IMG/VR virus record: IMGVR_UViG_3300020448_000002 | Coordinates: 1-64,000 of that record | Reading direction: 5' to 3' (one strand) | Length of the DNA: 64,000 nt | DNA from: a virus | Part shown: one piece after another, positions 16,464 through 25,749 of the stretch | How the letters are laid out: every line of letters starts with the position of its first letter | How positions within the stretch are numbered: the stretch's first letter is position 1 | Program-made: the position numbers and the translations under genes | Notes under the pieces: model-generated | The model's input: only the letters and a program-made list of their open reading frames with translations | Told to the model about the DNA's origin: nothing | The model's database searches: none

Positions 16464-16945
16464 TTGATGTAGTTGACGAATTTTTAGAAGATCATCTTCA
16501 TCATAGGATATTTGAGTATTGTAAAAATGCCAAATATCGTTATGGAGAGTGTGATGAATATGGTTTACCACCTGTAGGTATGGTATCTGATATAATTCCA
16601 GATGGTAATAAGAGTCCGTTTGATTTATTTGAAGATAGAATAGGAGGAGAATTTTACCCAAAACATCAAGGGTGTCCTTATAGAATGTACATAAATCTAT
16701 TCACACCTGGTGAAATTCCATTCTGGCACAAGGATGGTGAGCAAGGAACAACATTTATATATTATCCTAATATGCATTGGGAACCAAATATGCTAGGAGA
16801 GACTCAGTTTTTAATAGATGGTGAAATTACAGGCATTATTCCTAAACCTAACAGATTAATTGGATTTGATGCTAATATATCACATAGAGCAACTTCATTT
16901 AGAAGTGAGCATAGATTTTCTATAGCAATTAAGTATTATGAGTGA
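16460..16945 (+). CDS. 2OG-Fe(II) oxygenase, prolyl-4-hydroxylase type (no. 1)
   Basis: 161 residues with a full facial triad: H90-K-D92 in PFWHKDGEQG, distal H142 in NISHRATSF, and R152 in HRFSIAIKYY for the 2-oxoglutarate carboxylate. GETQF (113-117) is the usual strand between them. Such enzymes use Fe(II), O2 and 2-oxoglutarate to hydroxylate a protein or small molecule; the substrate is unknown. Overlaps both neighbours. Encoded with the virion genes rather than in the 27-36 kb oxygenase operon. Confidence 0.82.
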   Translation: MIDVVDEFLEDHLHHRIFEYCKNAKYRYGECDEYGLPPVGMVSDIIPDGNKSPFDLFEDRIGGEFYPKHQGCPYRMYINLFTPGEIPFWHKDGEQGTTFIYYPNMHWEPNMLGETQFLIDGEITGIIPKPNRLIGFDANISHRATSFRSEHRFSIAIKYYE

Positions 16946-17594
16946 TAATTTTTATGTAGAACCATTATTTTCTAATTTTCTTGCATCAGAAATTTTAGAT
17001 ATTGATGATGATAAAATTACAAAATATATTAAAACTGTAGAACCAGGCATACCACTTGACTTAAATCAACCTGAGATACATGAAGTTGTGGATCATGTTC
17101 ATAACTTAATTCCTAGATTTATGAAACTTTATGGACTAGGAAGCAAGGCAAAACCCAGAATTACTACTTGTTGGGCAAATAGAAGTAATGCTGCTGAACC
17201 TTTAAAACCTCATCTTCATGGTACACATTGGATCAGTGTTGTATATTATCCAGAGGCAGACGAAGAATCACCAGATTTAATTCTTAAGAATCCAATTACT
17301 AACGTTATGGAGTATGCAGTTCCATATCAGTATCATGAATATGCTACTTGGTATAACTCTGGAAGAATAAAAGTATCACCTAAAAAAGGATTAATGATAG
17401 CATTTCCTGCATGGTTAGAACATTGGGTAGATCCAGAGTGTCCTTCTACTAGTAATAGGTATAGTTTAGCATTAAATATAACCTTAAATCACATATCAGA
17501 TCAGTATATTGAGGACATATATCACCCGAATAACAAATTGGCAGAGATGTATGGTATAGTTAACACATTGAGGGACGAGAGCCCTTATAAATAA
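16938..17594 (+). CDS. 2OG-Fe(II) oxygenase family (no. 2)
   Basis: 218 residues of the putative 2OG oxygenase family with an H.H...S..YY pattern: KPHLHGTHWISVVYYPEADE, then GLMIAFPAWLEHWVDP with the distal His and NRYSLALNITLN with the 2OG-binding Arg. The start overlaps gene no. 1 by 8 bases, so the two are co-translated. Substrate unknown. A late promoter overlaps its end. Confidence 0.78.
   Translation: MSDNFYVEPLFSNFLASEILDIDDDKITKYIKTVEPGIPLDLNQPEIHEVVDHVHNLIPRFMKLYGLGSKAKPRITTCWANRSNAAEPLKPHLHGTHWISVVYYPEADEESPDLILKNPITNVMEYAVPYQYHEYATWYNSGRIKVSPKKGLMIAFPAWLEHWVDPECPSTSNRYSLALNITLNHISDQYIEDIYHPNNKLAEMYGIVNTLRDESPYK
17586..17593 (+). promoter_or_regulatory. Late promoter TATAAATA (fibre genes)
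   Basis: Exact T4-type late word, 27 bases before the GTG start of the 443-residue fibre protein. Confidence 0.7.
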
Positions 17595-17620
17595 AATCGT
17601 AGCCAATAGTGTAATTATTC

Positions 17621-18952
17621 GTGGGAACCAAGAAGATTTCTCAACTGGAAACAATTTCGGATAGCAATATATCTGGAGAAGCAATTCTTCCTATTGTTGT
17701 ATCTGATCCTTTGATTCCTAATAGAAAAGCAAAAGTAAATCAATTATTCAGAGGACTAGCACAGGGAACTAAAGACTCTCCTGGTCTAGCTTTTGATTTA
17801 GATAGAGACAGTGGACTATATCAAGCAGCATATAATCAAATAGGTATTGCCTTTGGTGATGGTGGTCTGTATATGACTCGTCTTGATAATGGTAATAGTA
17901 GTACTTCATTGTATGTTACTGCTATTGATGATGTCGCAAACAATACTGACATAGTATTTGCACCGAAAGGAACGGGATCTGTTAAAGTAACGGGTCAGTT
18001 TTTGATGTCTGATGAACAGTTTTTCTTAGAAGATGCTCAAGGTCCTAAAATTAGATTTGAAGCAGGTAATGTAGGAACTGGTAGTAATACCAGAATAATG
18101 ACAATGCCTGAGATAACTGCAGGTAATGGAACTACTCTTGTTGGTGCTGATACTACACAAACGTTAACAAATAAGACTCTTCTTATTGATGAAGATAACT
18201 TTGTTATTATTGATGGTGCAGAAGAAGCAATATTCCAGATCAACTGGCCAACTACGTCAGGTACTCGTAGATCATATTTCTTACCAGATGCAGGATCAGT
18301 AACAACTACTGTTGAACCTACTGCTACATCATCTACATTGTTAGATACAAAGACAGAACAGGTTGTTTTATCAAAAACATTTGTAAGTCCTAAAGTTACA
18401 AACTCAGCAGAGGTTGGTTCATTTACAGCACAGTTTAATGCTTCTCTTCTGACTGCAGATAGAACTATTACAATTCCAGATCAAAGTTTAGAATTAGTAG
18501 GAACTGAATCTACTCAGAACCTTAAAAACAAGGTTCACGAGGATATAATTCTTGCTGATTCAACTGATATTACTAAGAAGATTTCATTTATCCTAGATAA
18601 TTCTAACACTCTTACAACAAGTCAGGTAAAATTCCCACCTACAGGAGACCTAAATACAGGTGGTGGTAATGTATTGTTCAGCACAATCGTTACTGAACTT
18701 GCAACTCAAGTCTTACAAAACAAGACCATCTATCAACCCGTTGTAAAAGAAGACGCAACATCTACAGGAACAGTTACTTTTAGAACTGATAATATCACTG
18801 CTCCAAGAAGTATTAAGTTCCCTGATGCTGATGCTACACTTCTTTCAACTGAGAACGTTACACTTGATAATGTTACCTTTGGTGCAGGTTTGGCAGCATC
18901 ACATTTAGTAGGTCGAACTCAACTACAACAATTTTTCTACGCAGGATTCTAA
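17621..18952 (+). CDS. Tail fibre / virion structural protein, 443 aa
   Basis: GTG start at 17621, giving MGTKKISQLETISDSNISGE. The N-terminal ~150 residues hold segments common in phage fibres (LAFDLDRDSGLYQAAYNQIG, ADNTDIVFAPKGTGSVKVTG-like). From residue ~185 TLTNKTL-type repeats recur (TQTLTNKTL, TQNLKNKV, TQVLQNKTI), each followed by a beta strand that ends in a PD or PPTGD turn (FPDADATL at the end). This is a repeat-built fibre shaft. Precise role (long fibre or whisker) cannot be told. Confidence 0.7.
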   Translation: MGTKKISQLETISDSNISGEAILPIVVSDPLIPNRKAKVNQLFRGLAQGTKDSPGLAFDLDRDSGLYQAAYNQIGIAFGDGGLYMTRLDNGNSSTSLYVTAIDDVANNTDIVFAPKGTGSVKVTGQFLMSDEQFFLEDAQGPKIRFEAGNVGTGSNTRIMTMPEITAGNGTTLVGADTTQTLTNKTLLIDEDNFVIIDGAEEAIFQINWPTTSGTRRSYFLPDAGSVTTTVEPTATSSTLLDTKTEQVVLSKTFVSPKVTNSAEVGSFTAQFNASLLTADRTITIPDQSLELVGTESTQNLKNKVHEDIILADSTDITKKISFILDNSNTLTTSQVKFPPTGDLNTGGGNVLFSTIVTELATQVLQNKTIYQPVVKEDATSTGTVTFRTDNITAPRSIKFPDADATLLSTENVTLDNVTFGAGLAASHLVGRTQLQQFFYAGF

Positions 18953-18958
18953 TTAACA

Positions 18959-20452
18959 ATGGCAACTCAAGGATTACTTGCACAACTTAAACCTACAGCG
19001 AATACGGATACTATCCTTTATGAAGGTCCTGTAGCAAGTTCAGCAAGCACTGTATTAACAATAGCAAACGATGGTACTGGATCAGCATATGATGTTGCTA
19101 TAAAAGATTACTGTCAAAAGGTAACTTTAGACGCATCGACATATTTGTTACATAAAGGAGATATATTATCACATTATGAAATACAACTTAATGCTGCATC
19201 ACCATTATCTACTACAGCTAATATAGTACCAGGTACTACATTTACTTCAGCAGACGCAGAAAAGACTCTTAAATTTGAGTCTTATTTGGTTCCTACACTA
19301 ACTACAATTTTTGTAAAAGTATTTGCAATTAGACAGGTTACTTTAGAATCAGTTGCAGGTAACTTTGCTGTTGGTGATACTATTACTAAAGGAACAGCAC
19401 CTAACGCAACAACTGCTACTGTTTATGATTCATTTGATGATACTGTAAATAACTTAAGAATACTTCAAATAGGTCCTTCAACCTTAAATGGAACAGGAAC
19501 TGAATTTTCAGATGGTGATTCAGTACAAGTAGGAACTAACGGAACTGGAACTGTATCAACTGGTGGTGTTGCATCAGCTAACAACGAATATGTGTTCTCT
19601 ACTACAACATCTGGTGGAGTATATACGATGTATGTTAACGAAGCGTTGACGGTATTCACTGATAGAACATATAGATTTGATGTTTCTGATTCTTCAATGT
19701 CAGGTAGAGATTTTAAGTTATCTGTTGATGCAAATGGAGAATGGGGAGGTGATAACACTGCAGGAACCGCAGATGATGGAACTGAATATACCACTGGTAA
19801 AACTACTAATGGTACTGCAGGTTCTGGTGGTGCTTATGTTCAGTATGATTTGTCTGCTAATACAAACACTGTTGCACAATACTATTACTATGATGGCGGC
19901 ACAGGAACTGCAGCTAATGCTAACTATGGTGGTTCCGATAGAGTTTTCCAGACATCTACTAACTTCACATATAGTGCTTTTTGGGCATATGATGTAACAG
20001 GAACATGGGTTGCAACTGATACTTTCACTGTTGGTGGAACAACTTATACTGTTGATGGCACAGTACCTGGTGCTTACGGGTATGTTCGTGATTACACGGG
20101 ATCAGTTATGACCTTTATTAAAGGTATAGGATCACCTGATATTACAACTTCTGATACATTCTTTGATGTTCCTGCCTTAGCAGGAGGAACAAGACAACTA
20201 ATGAATGTTAACTCTATTGATGTTGCATCAAACGCAGTAGAGGCAAGTCATTACATCGTTAAGGGTGTAACTAATGGTAACAATGAGGTAGATAAAATTA
20301 CTTCATTAGTTATAGGTCCTGGTGAGACAGTTGTAGTTAACTCTGCTACTGCTAATAATGTATTTTCATTGATAGGATTCGAGGATTCAACAACCAGTTT
20401 CTCAACTCAAACTTATACTGCTTCATCTGAAGGCGGTGGCGGTGCACCATAA
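18959..20452 (+). CDS. Virion structural protein, 497 aa
   Basis: ATG six bases after the preceding stop. MATQGLLAQLKPTANTDTIL and the following Ala/Thr/Gly-rich beta sequence are typical of cyanophage structural proteins. The middle has repeated short strands (VGDTITKGTAPNATTATVYD, SDGDSVQVGTNGTGTVSTGG) and the end is ...SEGGGGAP. No cysteine-rich or enzymatic motif. Probably part of the baseplate fibre set, since it lies between fibre-like genes. Confidence 0.6.
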   Translation: MATQGLLAQLKPTANTDTILYEGPVASSASTVLTIANDGTGSAYDVAIKDYCQKVTLDASTYLLHKGDILSHYEIQLNAASPLSTTANIVPGTTFTSADAEKTLKFESYLVPTLTTIFVKVFAIRQVTLESVAGNFAVGDTITKGTAPNATTATVYDSFDDTVNNLRILQIGPSTLNGTGTEFSDGDSVQVGTNGTGTVSTGGVASANNEYVFSTTTSGGVYTMYVNEALTVFTDRTYRFDVSDSSMSGRDFKLSVDANGEWGGDNTAGTADDGTEYTTGKTTNGTAGSGGAYVQYDLSANTNTVAQYYYYDGGTGTAANANYGGSDRVFQTSTNFTYSAFWAYDVTGTWVATDTFTVGGTTYTVDGTVPGAYGYVRDYTGSVMTFIKGIGSPDITTSDTFFDVPALAGGTRQLMNVNSIDVASNAVEASHYIVKGVTNGNNEVDKITSLVIGPGETVVVNSATANNVFSLIGFEDSTTSFSTQTYTASSEGGGGAP

Positions 20453-20458
20453 TAAATA
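20451..20458 (+). promoter_or_regulatory. Late promoter AATAAATA
   Basis: Late word overlapping the previous stop, 20 bases before the 1325-codon gene; the spacer AACTAAAAGGCG holds an AAAAGG ribosome site. Confidence 0.6.
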
Positions 20459-20478
20459 ACTAAAAGGCGAATAGTTAA

Positions 20479-23400
20479 ATGTCCCTAACGAGATTAAAGA
20501 ATATTATTACGTCCAGAACTGGACGTATTATCTACGTAAACCCTGACGATTTTGATGCATCTGATGCTATTGATAATAGGGGAAACTCAGCGTTGCGTCC
20601 TTTCAAATCACTTCAAAGGGCATTTCTAGAGGTAGCAAGATTTTCATATAGAGTTGGTTTAAGTAATGACGAGTTTGATGCTTTTAGTATCATGCTTTAT
20701 CCTGCTGAATATGTGATTGATAATAGACCAGGCGAAGTATTATATACTAACGTTGCACCTATTGATGAAAACTCAAACTTAGATTTAACTTCACCTAATA
20801 ACGTTCTTTATAAATTTAACTCGACTGAAGGTGGTATTATAGTTCCTAGAGGTTGTTCTGTTGTTGGAACTGACCTACGTCGTACAAAAATTATTCCAAA
20901 ATATATTCCATATCCTACAATCTATGCTGCAAAAGGTATCAACACCGAAGATCAAATACCACCAAGATCAGCAATCTTCAAGGTAACTGGTGGTACATAT
21001 TTCTGGCAGTTCTCATTCTTTGATGGAGCAGAGGAAGGAGTATATTTCAAACCTGATTCTACAGAAACACTAGCACCTAAGTTCTCTCATCATAGACTTA
21101 CATGCTTCGAGTTTGCTGATGGTCTTAATACTTTATCAAGTCTTATATCTGGTGGAACTGTTCCAAATGCTGATTACTCAGCCGTTCCTAATATCTTAGA
21201 AAGAACTGACTTAGATATATACTACCAAAAAGTATCAAAAGCATTCGCAACTATACCTGATACATCTGGAGATCCAAGTGCAGATCAAATACAGGCAAGG
21301 GTGGAAGAGAACAGAATCGTTGGTCCTATTTCTGATGAATACAGGGTTTTACAGATTACAAGAAATGGTAATACTGCAACTGCTGTTACTGTAGATGAGT
21401 TTGATAACCCAAGAAATCATGGATTCTCTGTTGGTGTAAACATTAACGTTAGTGGTGTTACTGGATCAACAGGTCCTCAGTCAGAAGTTGACGCAAGTTT
21501 ATATAACGGATCATTTACCGTTACATCTGCATCTGGAAACGTATTTACATATCAGATGTCAAGTGAACCAACTGGTAACGCAGTAGGTACAAATATTGGA
21601 GTTAAAACTGAGATTGATACAGTTGACTCTGCATCACCATACGCATTTAACCTGTCACTAAGATCAGTGTGGGGTATGAATGGTATGCATGCAAACGGTG
21701 CTAAAGCAACTGGTTTCAAATCAATGGTTGTGGCACAGTTTACTGGACTGTCACTACAGAAAGATGATAGAGCATTTGTAAGATATAATAGTTCGACTGG
21801 TAATTATGATGTGGCAACCGCAGGAGACGGTGCACACTTAGATGGATATGCTGAATATAGAAAAGGATGGGGACATAGACATATTGTTGCATCTGATGAT
21901 GCATTCGTTCAAGCGGTCTCAGTGTTCGCTGTTGGATACTTTGGACACTTTACATGTGAGCGTGGTGCTGACATGTCAATTACTAATAGTAACAGTAACT
22001 TTGGTAATACAGCGTTAAGAGCAGCAGGATTTAAAAAGAAATCATTCTCTAAAGATAAGTCAGGTGCATTAACACATATTATTCCACCAAAATCACTGAA
22101 TGTTATTTCTACTACAGCAACTGGTAGTAATGGTGGTAATACTATTACACTAGCTAATGATGGTAGTGTTAATGGTGTTATTGAAGGTATGCTTGTTTCT
22201 GGAACAGGGATCGGAGCAGAAGCGACTGTAGGTGCTGTTAATACTAATACAAGAGTTATAACTCTTACTGTTGTTAATACAGCTGACTTAGCAAATCAAA
22301 ACGTTATTTTTGGAGAAGAGACATCTGTTAACTGGGTTAACATTGATATACCAAGAACAAAAGCAATTAACTCCTCACTAGCAGGACAAGGTGGAACACC
22401 AGGCACAAGACTATACTTATATGGTTATGTTGTTGAACAGTCAGCACCAACAACAAGAGTTCAAGGTTACACAATCGGTGCTAGACAAGACGGTACTGGA
22501 GCAAGTGCAGTAGCAGATAAGATTAACTGTTTACTTGTAGCATCTGGTGCTAGTGAAGCAAGTGTTCATTATGCTTCCATATCACCTTATGGTCCTAGTG
22601 TTTCTGGTGTATCTGCAGGAGATCCAGGATCACCAATACAATATGATGCAAATACATATACTATTAATGGTGTAGCAGGTCAAGTTGGTGGATGGTATCT
22701 TTCTGTTAGTTCTGTAAACAATACAATTTACACTACACTATCAGTTAATACCACTTATAATACTGTTAACTTTACTCCAACTACATTCCTTAAGAGAATA
22801 CCTGACCCAAGAAACCTTGCTGACAGAACATATCGTGTAAGATACGTAATTGATAAAGATAAGACTAATCCATTACCAAGAGATCCTATCTCTGGTTATG
22901 TTATGCAACCATTGAATAGTGATACTACATCATATTCATTAGATAAGTGTTTCTATTTGTATGACATAAATGTTGTTCAAGAGTTTGAAAGAGGAACTAA
23001 AGATGGTATCTACTATCTAACTCTTCTTTGTGCATCTATCGCACCATCAACATCTAACTTTAATGATAGATTTTTCTCTCAAAATGTTAATGAAGTTTAT
23101 CCTACATTTGACAGAGATAATCCACTTGCTGATCCTGAGGCTGCTGTATCCATAGCTGATAACGTTACTATTGGATTAGTTAATGCTACAGATGGAGCAA
23201 ATCCACCAAATATGGATCCTCAAAGATCTATTACTAAAGAATGCACTGAGTTCTTACTTACAGATACAGGTTGGACACAACCAGGTACTACACCTAACTA
23301 TGACTCAGTTAACAAGAGACTATCTAATATTGAACTGACTGCAAGAGCAGGAGACGAAGAAACTCGTAAAATTAATATCAGGGAGAACAATGATGGAACA

Positions 23401-24456
23401 GTTGCACCAATCAACGTTGAGTTTAGACGACACTCAATCCTTAGATCAGGTAACCATACGTTTGAATACCTCGGTTTCGGTCCAGGTAACTACTCCACAG
23501 CATTCCCTCAGACACAGGTCGAGACTCTATCACAAAACCAAGTTAGATTCTCTCAGTCAATTAAGGAAGAAGGAGGAGTCAGTTTCTACTCTGGTCTTAA
23601 CTCCAACGGTGACCTATTCATCGGTAACCAGGTTATCAACCCAGTTACAGGTCAAATCACCAACGAAGATATTGCTCAGTTGAATGTTATTGGTGAAGAA
23701 AACACAACTATTGAAACGTTCTCTGAATTGGTGTTAACTGATAAACTAACAGTTATTGGTGGTGCATCAAACCAGTTAGAATCTATCTTTGCAGGTCCTG
23801 TTACATTCCAGAAACAGACAACATTCCAAGACAACTTGTCTTCAAGAAAAATTTCATATTATAACCAAGATGGTACTGTTATTAAACAGACATTACTTGC
23901 ACCAGAAAATGCAGCAGGAAATGCACCTGATTTATCATCTATTACAAACTACAATACACCAGGTGACGGTGACTTAGTTTATAATATCAACTGGAATCCT
24001 GGTAAATCTCTTGGTTGGATCTACTTTAATCAAGGATGGAAAGAGTTTGGTCTTACAAATACACAAGATATTAATATAGAAGAATATAGTGGTAATACAG
24101 TTATTGGTTTAGGAACTGCACCTAATCAATATTATAGAGTCAAAGCACTTGGTAACATATTGATTGACGGTGATTTAGTTGTTACTGGTAATGGTGGTGT
24201 TGGTTCTGACAAATATATTACTAGAACATATACAGGTGATGGTATTACATTAACATTCGCACTGTCAGTTTACACACCAGGTCCTAACGGTCCTATTCAG
24301 CACAGTAATAGTTCTGTTCTGGTATATCTAAATGGTGTAGCACAAATTGGTGGTACTAATTATACCGTTGATAGTAATGGTGCTAACGTTGTATTTGGTT
24401 CGGGAGATGCACCTTTAGCAACTGATACAGTTCACATTGTTGAATTACCTATCTAA
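20479..24456 (+). CDS. Large virion/tail-fibre protein with pectate-lyase-like N-terminus, 1325 aa
   Basis: The N-terminus shows the pattern of phage beta-helix fibres: GRIIYVNPDDFDASDAIDNR, RPFKSLQRAFLEVARFSY, NDEFDAFSIMLYPAEYVIDN and GGIIVPRGCSVVGTDLRRTKI. A right-handed beta-helix is likely for residues ~15-500 (TGFKSMVVAQFTGLSLQKDD, DMSITNSNSNFGNTALRA). The C-terminal part has fibre motifs (NVIGEENTTIETFSELVL-like trimer strands) and ends in a compact beta domain (SVLVYLNGVAQIGGTNYTVD). Probably a tail fibre or baseplate-decorating protein that contacts host polysaccharide. Enzyme activity is not shown. Confidence 0.68.
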   Translation: MSLTRLKNIITSRTGRIIYVNPDDFDASDAIDNRGNSALRPFKSLQRAFLEVARFSYRVGLSNDEFDAFSIMLYPAEYVIDNRPGEVLYTNVAPIDENSNLDLTSPNNVLYKFNSTEGGIIVPRGCSVVGTDLRRTKIIPKYIPYPTIYAAKGINTEDQIPPRSAIFKVTGGTYFWQFSFFDGAEEGVYFKPDSTETLAPKFSHHRLTCFEFADGLNTLSSLISGGTVPNADYSAVPNILERTDLDIYYQKVSKAFATIPDTSGDPSADQIQARVEENRIVGPISDEYRVLQITRNGNTATAVTVDEFDNPRNHGFSVGVNINVSGVTGSTGPQSEVDASLYNGSFTVTSASGNVFTYQMSSEPTGNAVGTNIGVKTEIDTVDSASPYAFNLSLRSVWGMNGMHANGAKATGFKSMVVAQFTGLSLQKDDRAFVRYNSSTGNYDVATAGDGAHLDGYAEYRKGWGHRHIVASDDAFVQAVSVFAVGYFGHFTCERGADMSITNSNSNFGNTALRAAGFKKKSFSKDKSGALTHIIPPKSLNVISTTATGSNGGNTITLANDGSVNGVIEGMLVSGTGIGAEATVGAVNTNTRVITLTVVNTADLANQNVIFGEETSVNWVNIDIPRTKAINSSLAGQGGTPGTRLYLYGYVVEQSAPTTRVQGYTIGARQDGTGASAVADKINCLLVASGASEASVHYASISPYGPSVSGVSAGDPGSPIQYDANTYTINGVAGQVGGWYLSVSSVNNTIYTTLSVNTTYNTVNFTPTTFLKRIPDPRNLADRTYRVRYVIDKDKTNPLPRDPISGYVMQPLNSDTTSYSLDKCFYLYDINVVQEFERGTKDGIYYLTLLCASIAPSTSNFNDRFFSQNVNEVYPTFDRDNPLADPEAAVSIADNVTIGLVNATDGANPPNMDPQRSITKECTEFLLTDTGWTQPGTTPNYDSVNKRLSNIELTARAGDEETRKINIRENNDGTVAPINVEFRRHSILRSGNHTFEYLGFGPGNYSTAFPQTQVETLSQNQVRFSQSIKEEGGVSFYSGLNSNGDLFIGNQVINPVTGQITNEDIAQLNVIGEENTTIETFSELVLTDKLTVIGGASNQLESIFAGPVTFQKQTTFQDNLSSRKISYYNQDGTVIKQTLLAPENAAGNAPDLSSITNYNTPGDGDLVYNINWNPGKSLGWIYFNQGWKEFGLTNTQDINIEEYSGNTVIGLGTAPNQYYRVKALGNILIDGDLVVTGNGGVGSDKYITRTYTGDGITLTFALSVYTPGPNGPIQHSNSSVLVYLNGVAQIGGTNYTVDSNGANVVFGSGDAPLATDTVHIVELPI

Positions 24457-24463
24457 ATAAATA
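24456..24463 (+). promoter_or_regulatory. Late promoter AATAAATA
   Basis: Late word at the stop of the 1325-codon gene, 20 bases before the next ATG; followed by an AAAGGGGG ribosome site. Confidence 0.6.
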
Positions 24464-24483
24464 AAGGGGGATAGTTATAACTT

Positions 24484-24918
24484 ATGGCACTCACAAGAAT
24501 TAGTGGAAACCAAATAGCAGACACAACTGAAGCAGTTATTACAACGCTCAGTTTTTTGAATACTAACAGTGTTTTCCGACTACCAACAGGAACTGCAGCT
24601 CAAAGACCATCTGGTGTGTCTTTGGGAACTATGCGTTTTAATACTACTGCTGATAGTGCAGAAGTATATGCCAATGACGATGGATCTGGTAATCCAGGTT
24701 GGATCGAAGTTGGAGCTGGTGGTGCTGTTGTGGGTGATAAAGGACAGATCAGATGTAACAATGATACTATTGAAGAAAATATTGATCTAGATCCATCAAT
24801 CGGTAATGAATTCAAAATTGGATATATGGCGGGTGACGTTACTGTTGGTAATGGTTATACACTAACTGTTTCTAGTGGAGCGACCCTATATATGATAGGT
24901 TCTGACCCCTATAGTTAA
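24484..24918 (+). CDS. Short tail-fibre protein, 144 aa
   Basis: MALTRISGNQIADTTEAVIT is a fibre anchoring start. RLPTGTAAQRPSGVSLGTMR and FNTTADSAEVYANDDGSG, then WIEV, form the common fibre unit (LP.GT..QRP....G..R.NT....E.Y). The C-terminus ends in a beta strand series (VTVGNGYTLTVSSGATLYMI). Resembles chaperone-less trimeric fibre tips. It precedes two adhesin-like genes. Confidence 0.65.
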   Translation: MALTRISGNQIADTTEAVITTLSFLNTNSVFRLPTGTAAQRPSGVSLGTMRFNTTADSAEVYANDDGSGNPGWIEVGAGGAVVGDKGQIRCNNDTIEENIDLDPSIGNEFKIGYMAGDVTVGNGYTLTVSSGATLYMIGSDPYS

Positions 24919-24924
24919 TAAATA
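24917..24924 (+). promoter_or_regulatory. Late promoter AATAAATA (adhesin pair)
   Basis: Late word overlapping the preceding stop, 21 bases before the first glycine-rich adhesin. Confidence 0.6.
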
Positions 24925-24945
24925 GTTTTACAAAACGGATAGACA

Positions 24946-25749
24946 ATGAGTACACTAAGAGTCGCTGCTATTAAAGACCTGACAGGAAATACTGGGTTTG
25001 TTTTGTCCTCTTCTACTGTGACGACTAACAACACTTTAGTTGTACCAGGAACTTTACAAATTAATGGATCCATAACTGGATCTACAAATAGTATACTTCC
25101 ATCACACTCAGGGCAAAATGGTAAGATGTTATATACCAATGGGACAAGTCCTTATTGGGATAATCCACCCTCTGCAGATAACATCTCAAGTATGACTGTA
25201 TTTACATCATCAGGAACTTGGAATAGACCTTCAGACGTTAAATATATCAAAGTTCAAGTCATCGGTGGCGGTGGAGCAGGTGGTGGACATGGAGAAGGTG
25301 GAGGAGCAGGTGGATACTCAGAAGAAGTTATAAACGTAGAAAGTATAAGTTCAGTATATTGCACAATATCAGGAGAATCTAACGGAACATATTACAGAGG
25401 TGGAGCAGGAAACGGTGGATCATCTTCATTCGGATCTTACTTATCAGCATCAGGTGGATATGGAGCAAATAGAAACCAACAGCATAATGGTGGTTTAGGA
25501 GGAGTAGGTTCTGGAGGAAACTTAAACATCTATGGTGGAGGAGGAGACTCTCATCATGGACGTGCATCAGTTGGTGGAGCAGGATTCTGGGGTGGAGCAG
25601 TAGCAGGTGGACACCCTCAAGGTGGAAACTTTAGTCATAATCATCAATCTCACTCATCACCTGGCTCAGGTGGTAGTGGAGGTTATTTCAACTCACATAG
25701 AGGGTCTAACGGTAGACCTGGTATGATCGTTATTACACACTTTAAATAA
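24946..25749 (+). CDS. Glycine-rich tail-tip adhesin candidate A, 267 aa
   Basis: N-terminal fibre part (STLRVAAIKDLTGNTGFVLS, LPSHSGQNGKMLYTNG) followed by TVFTSSGTWNRPSDVKYIKV and VQVIGGGGAGGGHGEGGGAG, the start of a glycine-rich domain that occurs in phage receptor-binding proteins. The C-terminal ~150 residues are Gly/Ser/His/Asn-rich (GGHPQGGNFSHNHQSH) and end GRPGMIVITHFK. Polyglycine-II sandwich folds of the T-even gp38 adhesin have this composition. Likely binds host surface receptors. Paralogous to the next gene, which starts directly after its stop. Confidence 0.68.
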   Translation: MSTLRVAAIKDLTGNTGFVLSSSTVTTNNTLVVPGTLQINGSITGSTNSILPSHSGQNGKMLYTNGTSPYWDNPPSADNISSMTVFTSSGTWNRPSDVKYIKVQVIGGGGAGGGHGEGGGAGGYSEEVINVESISSVYCTISGESNGTYYRGGAGNGGSSSFGSYLSASGGYGANRNQQHNGGLGGVGSGGNLNIYGGGGDSHHGRASVGGAGFWGGAVAGGHPQGGNFSHNHQSHSSPGSGGSGGYFNSHRGSNGRPGMIVITHFK

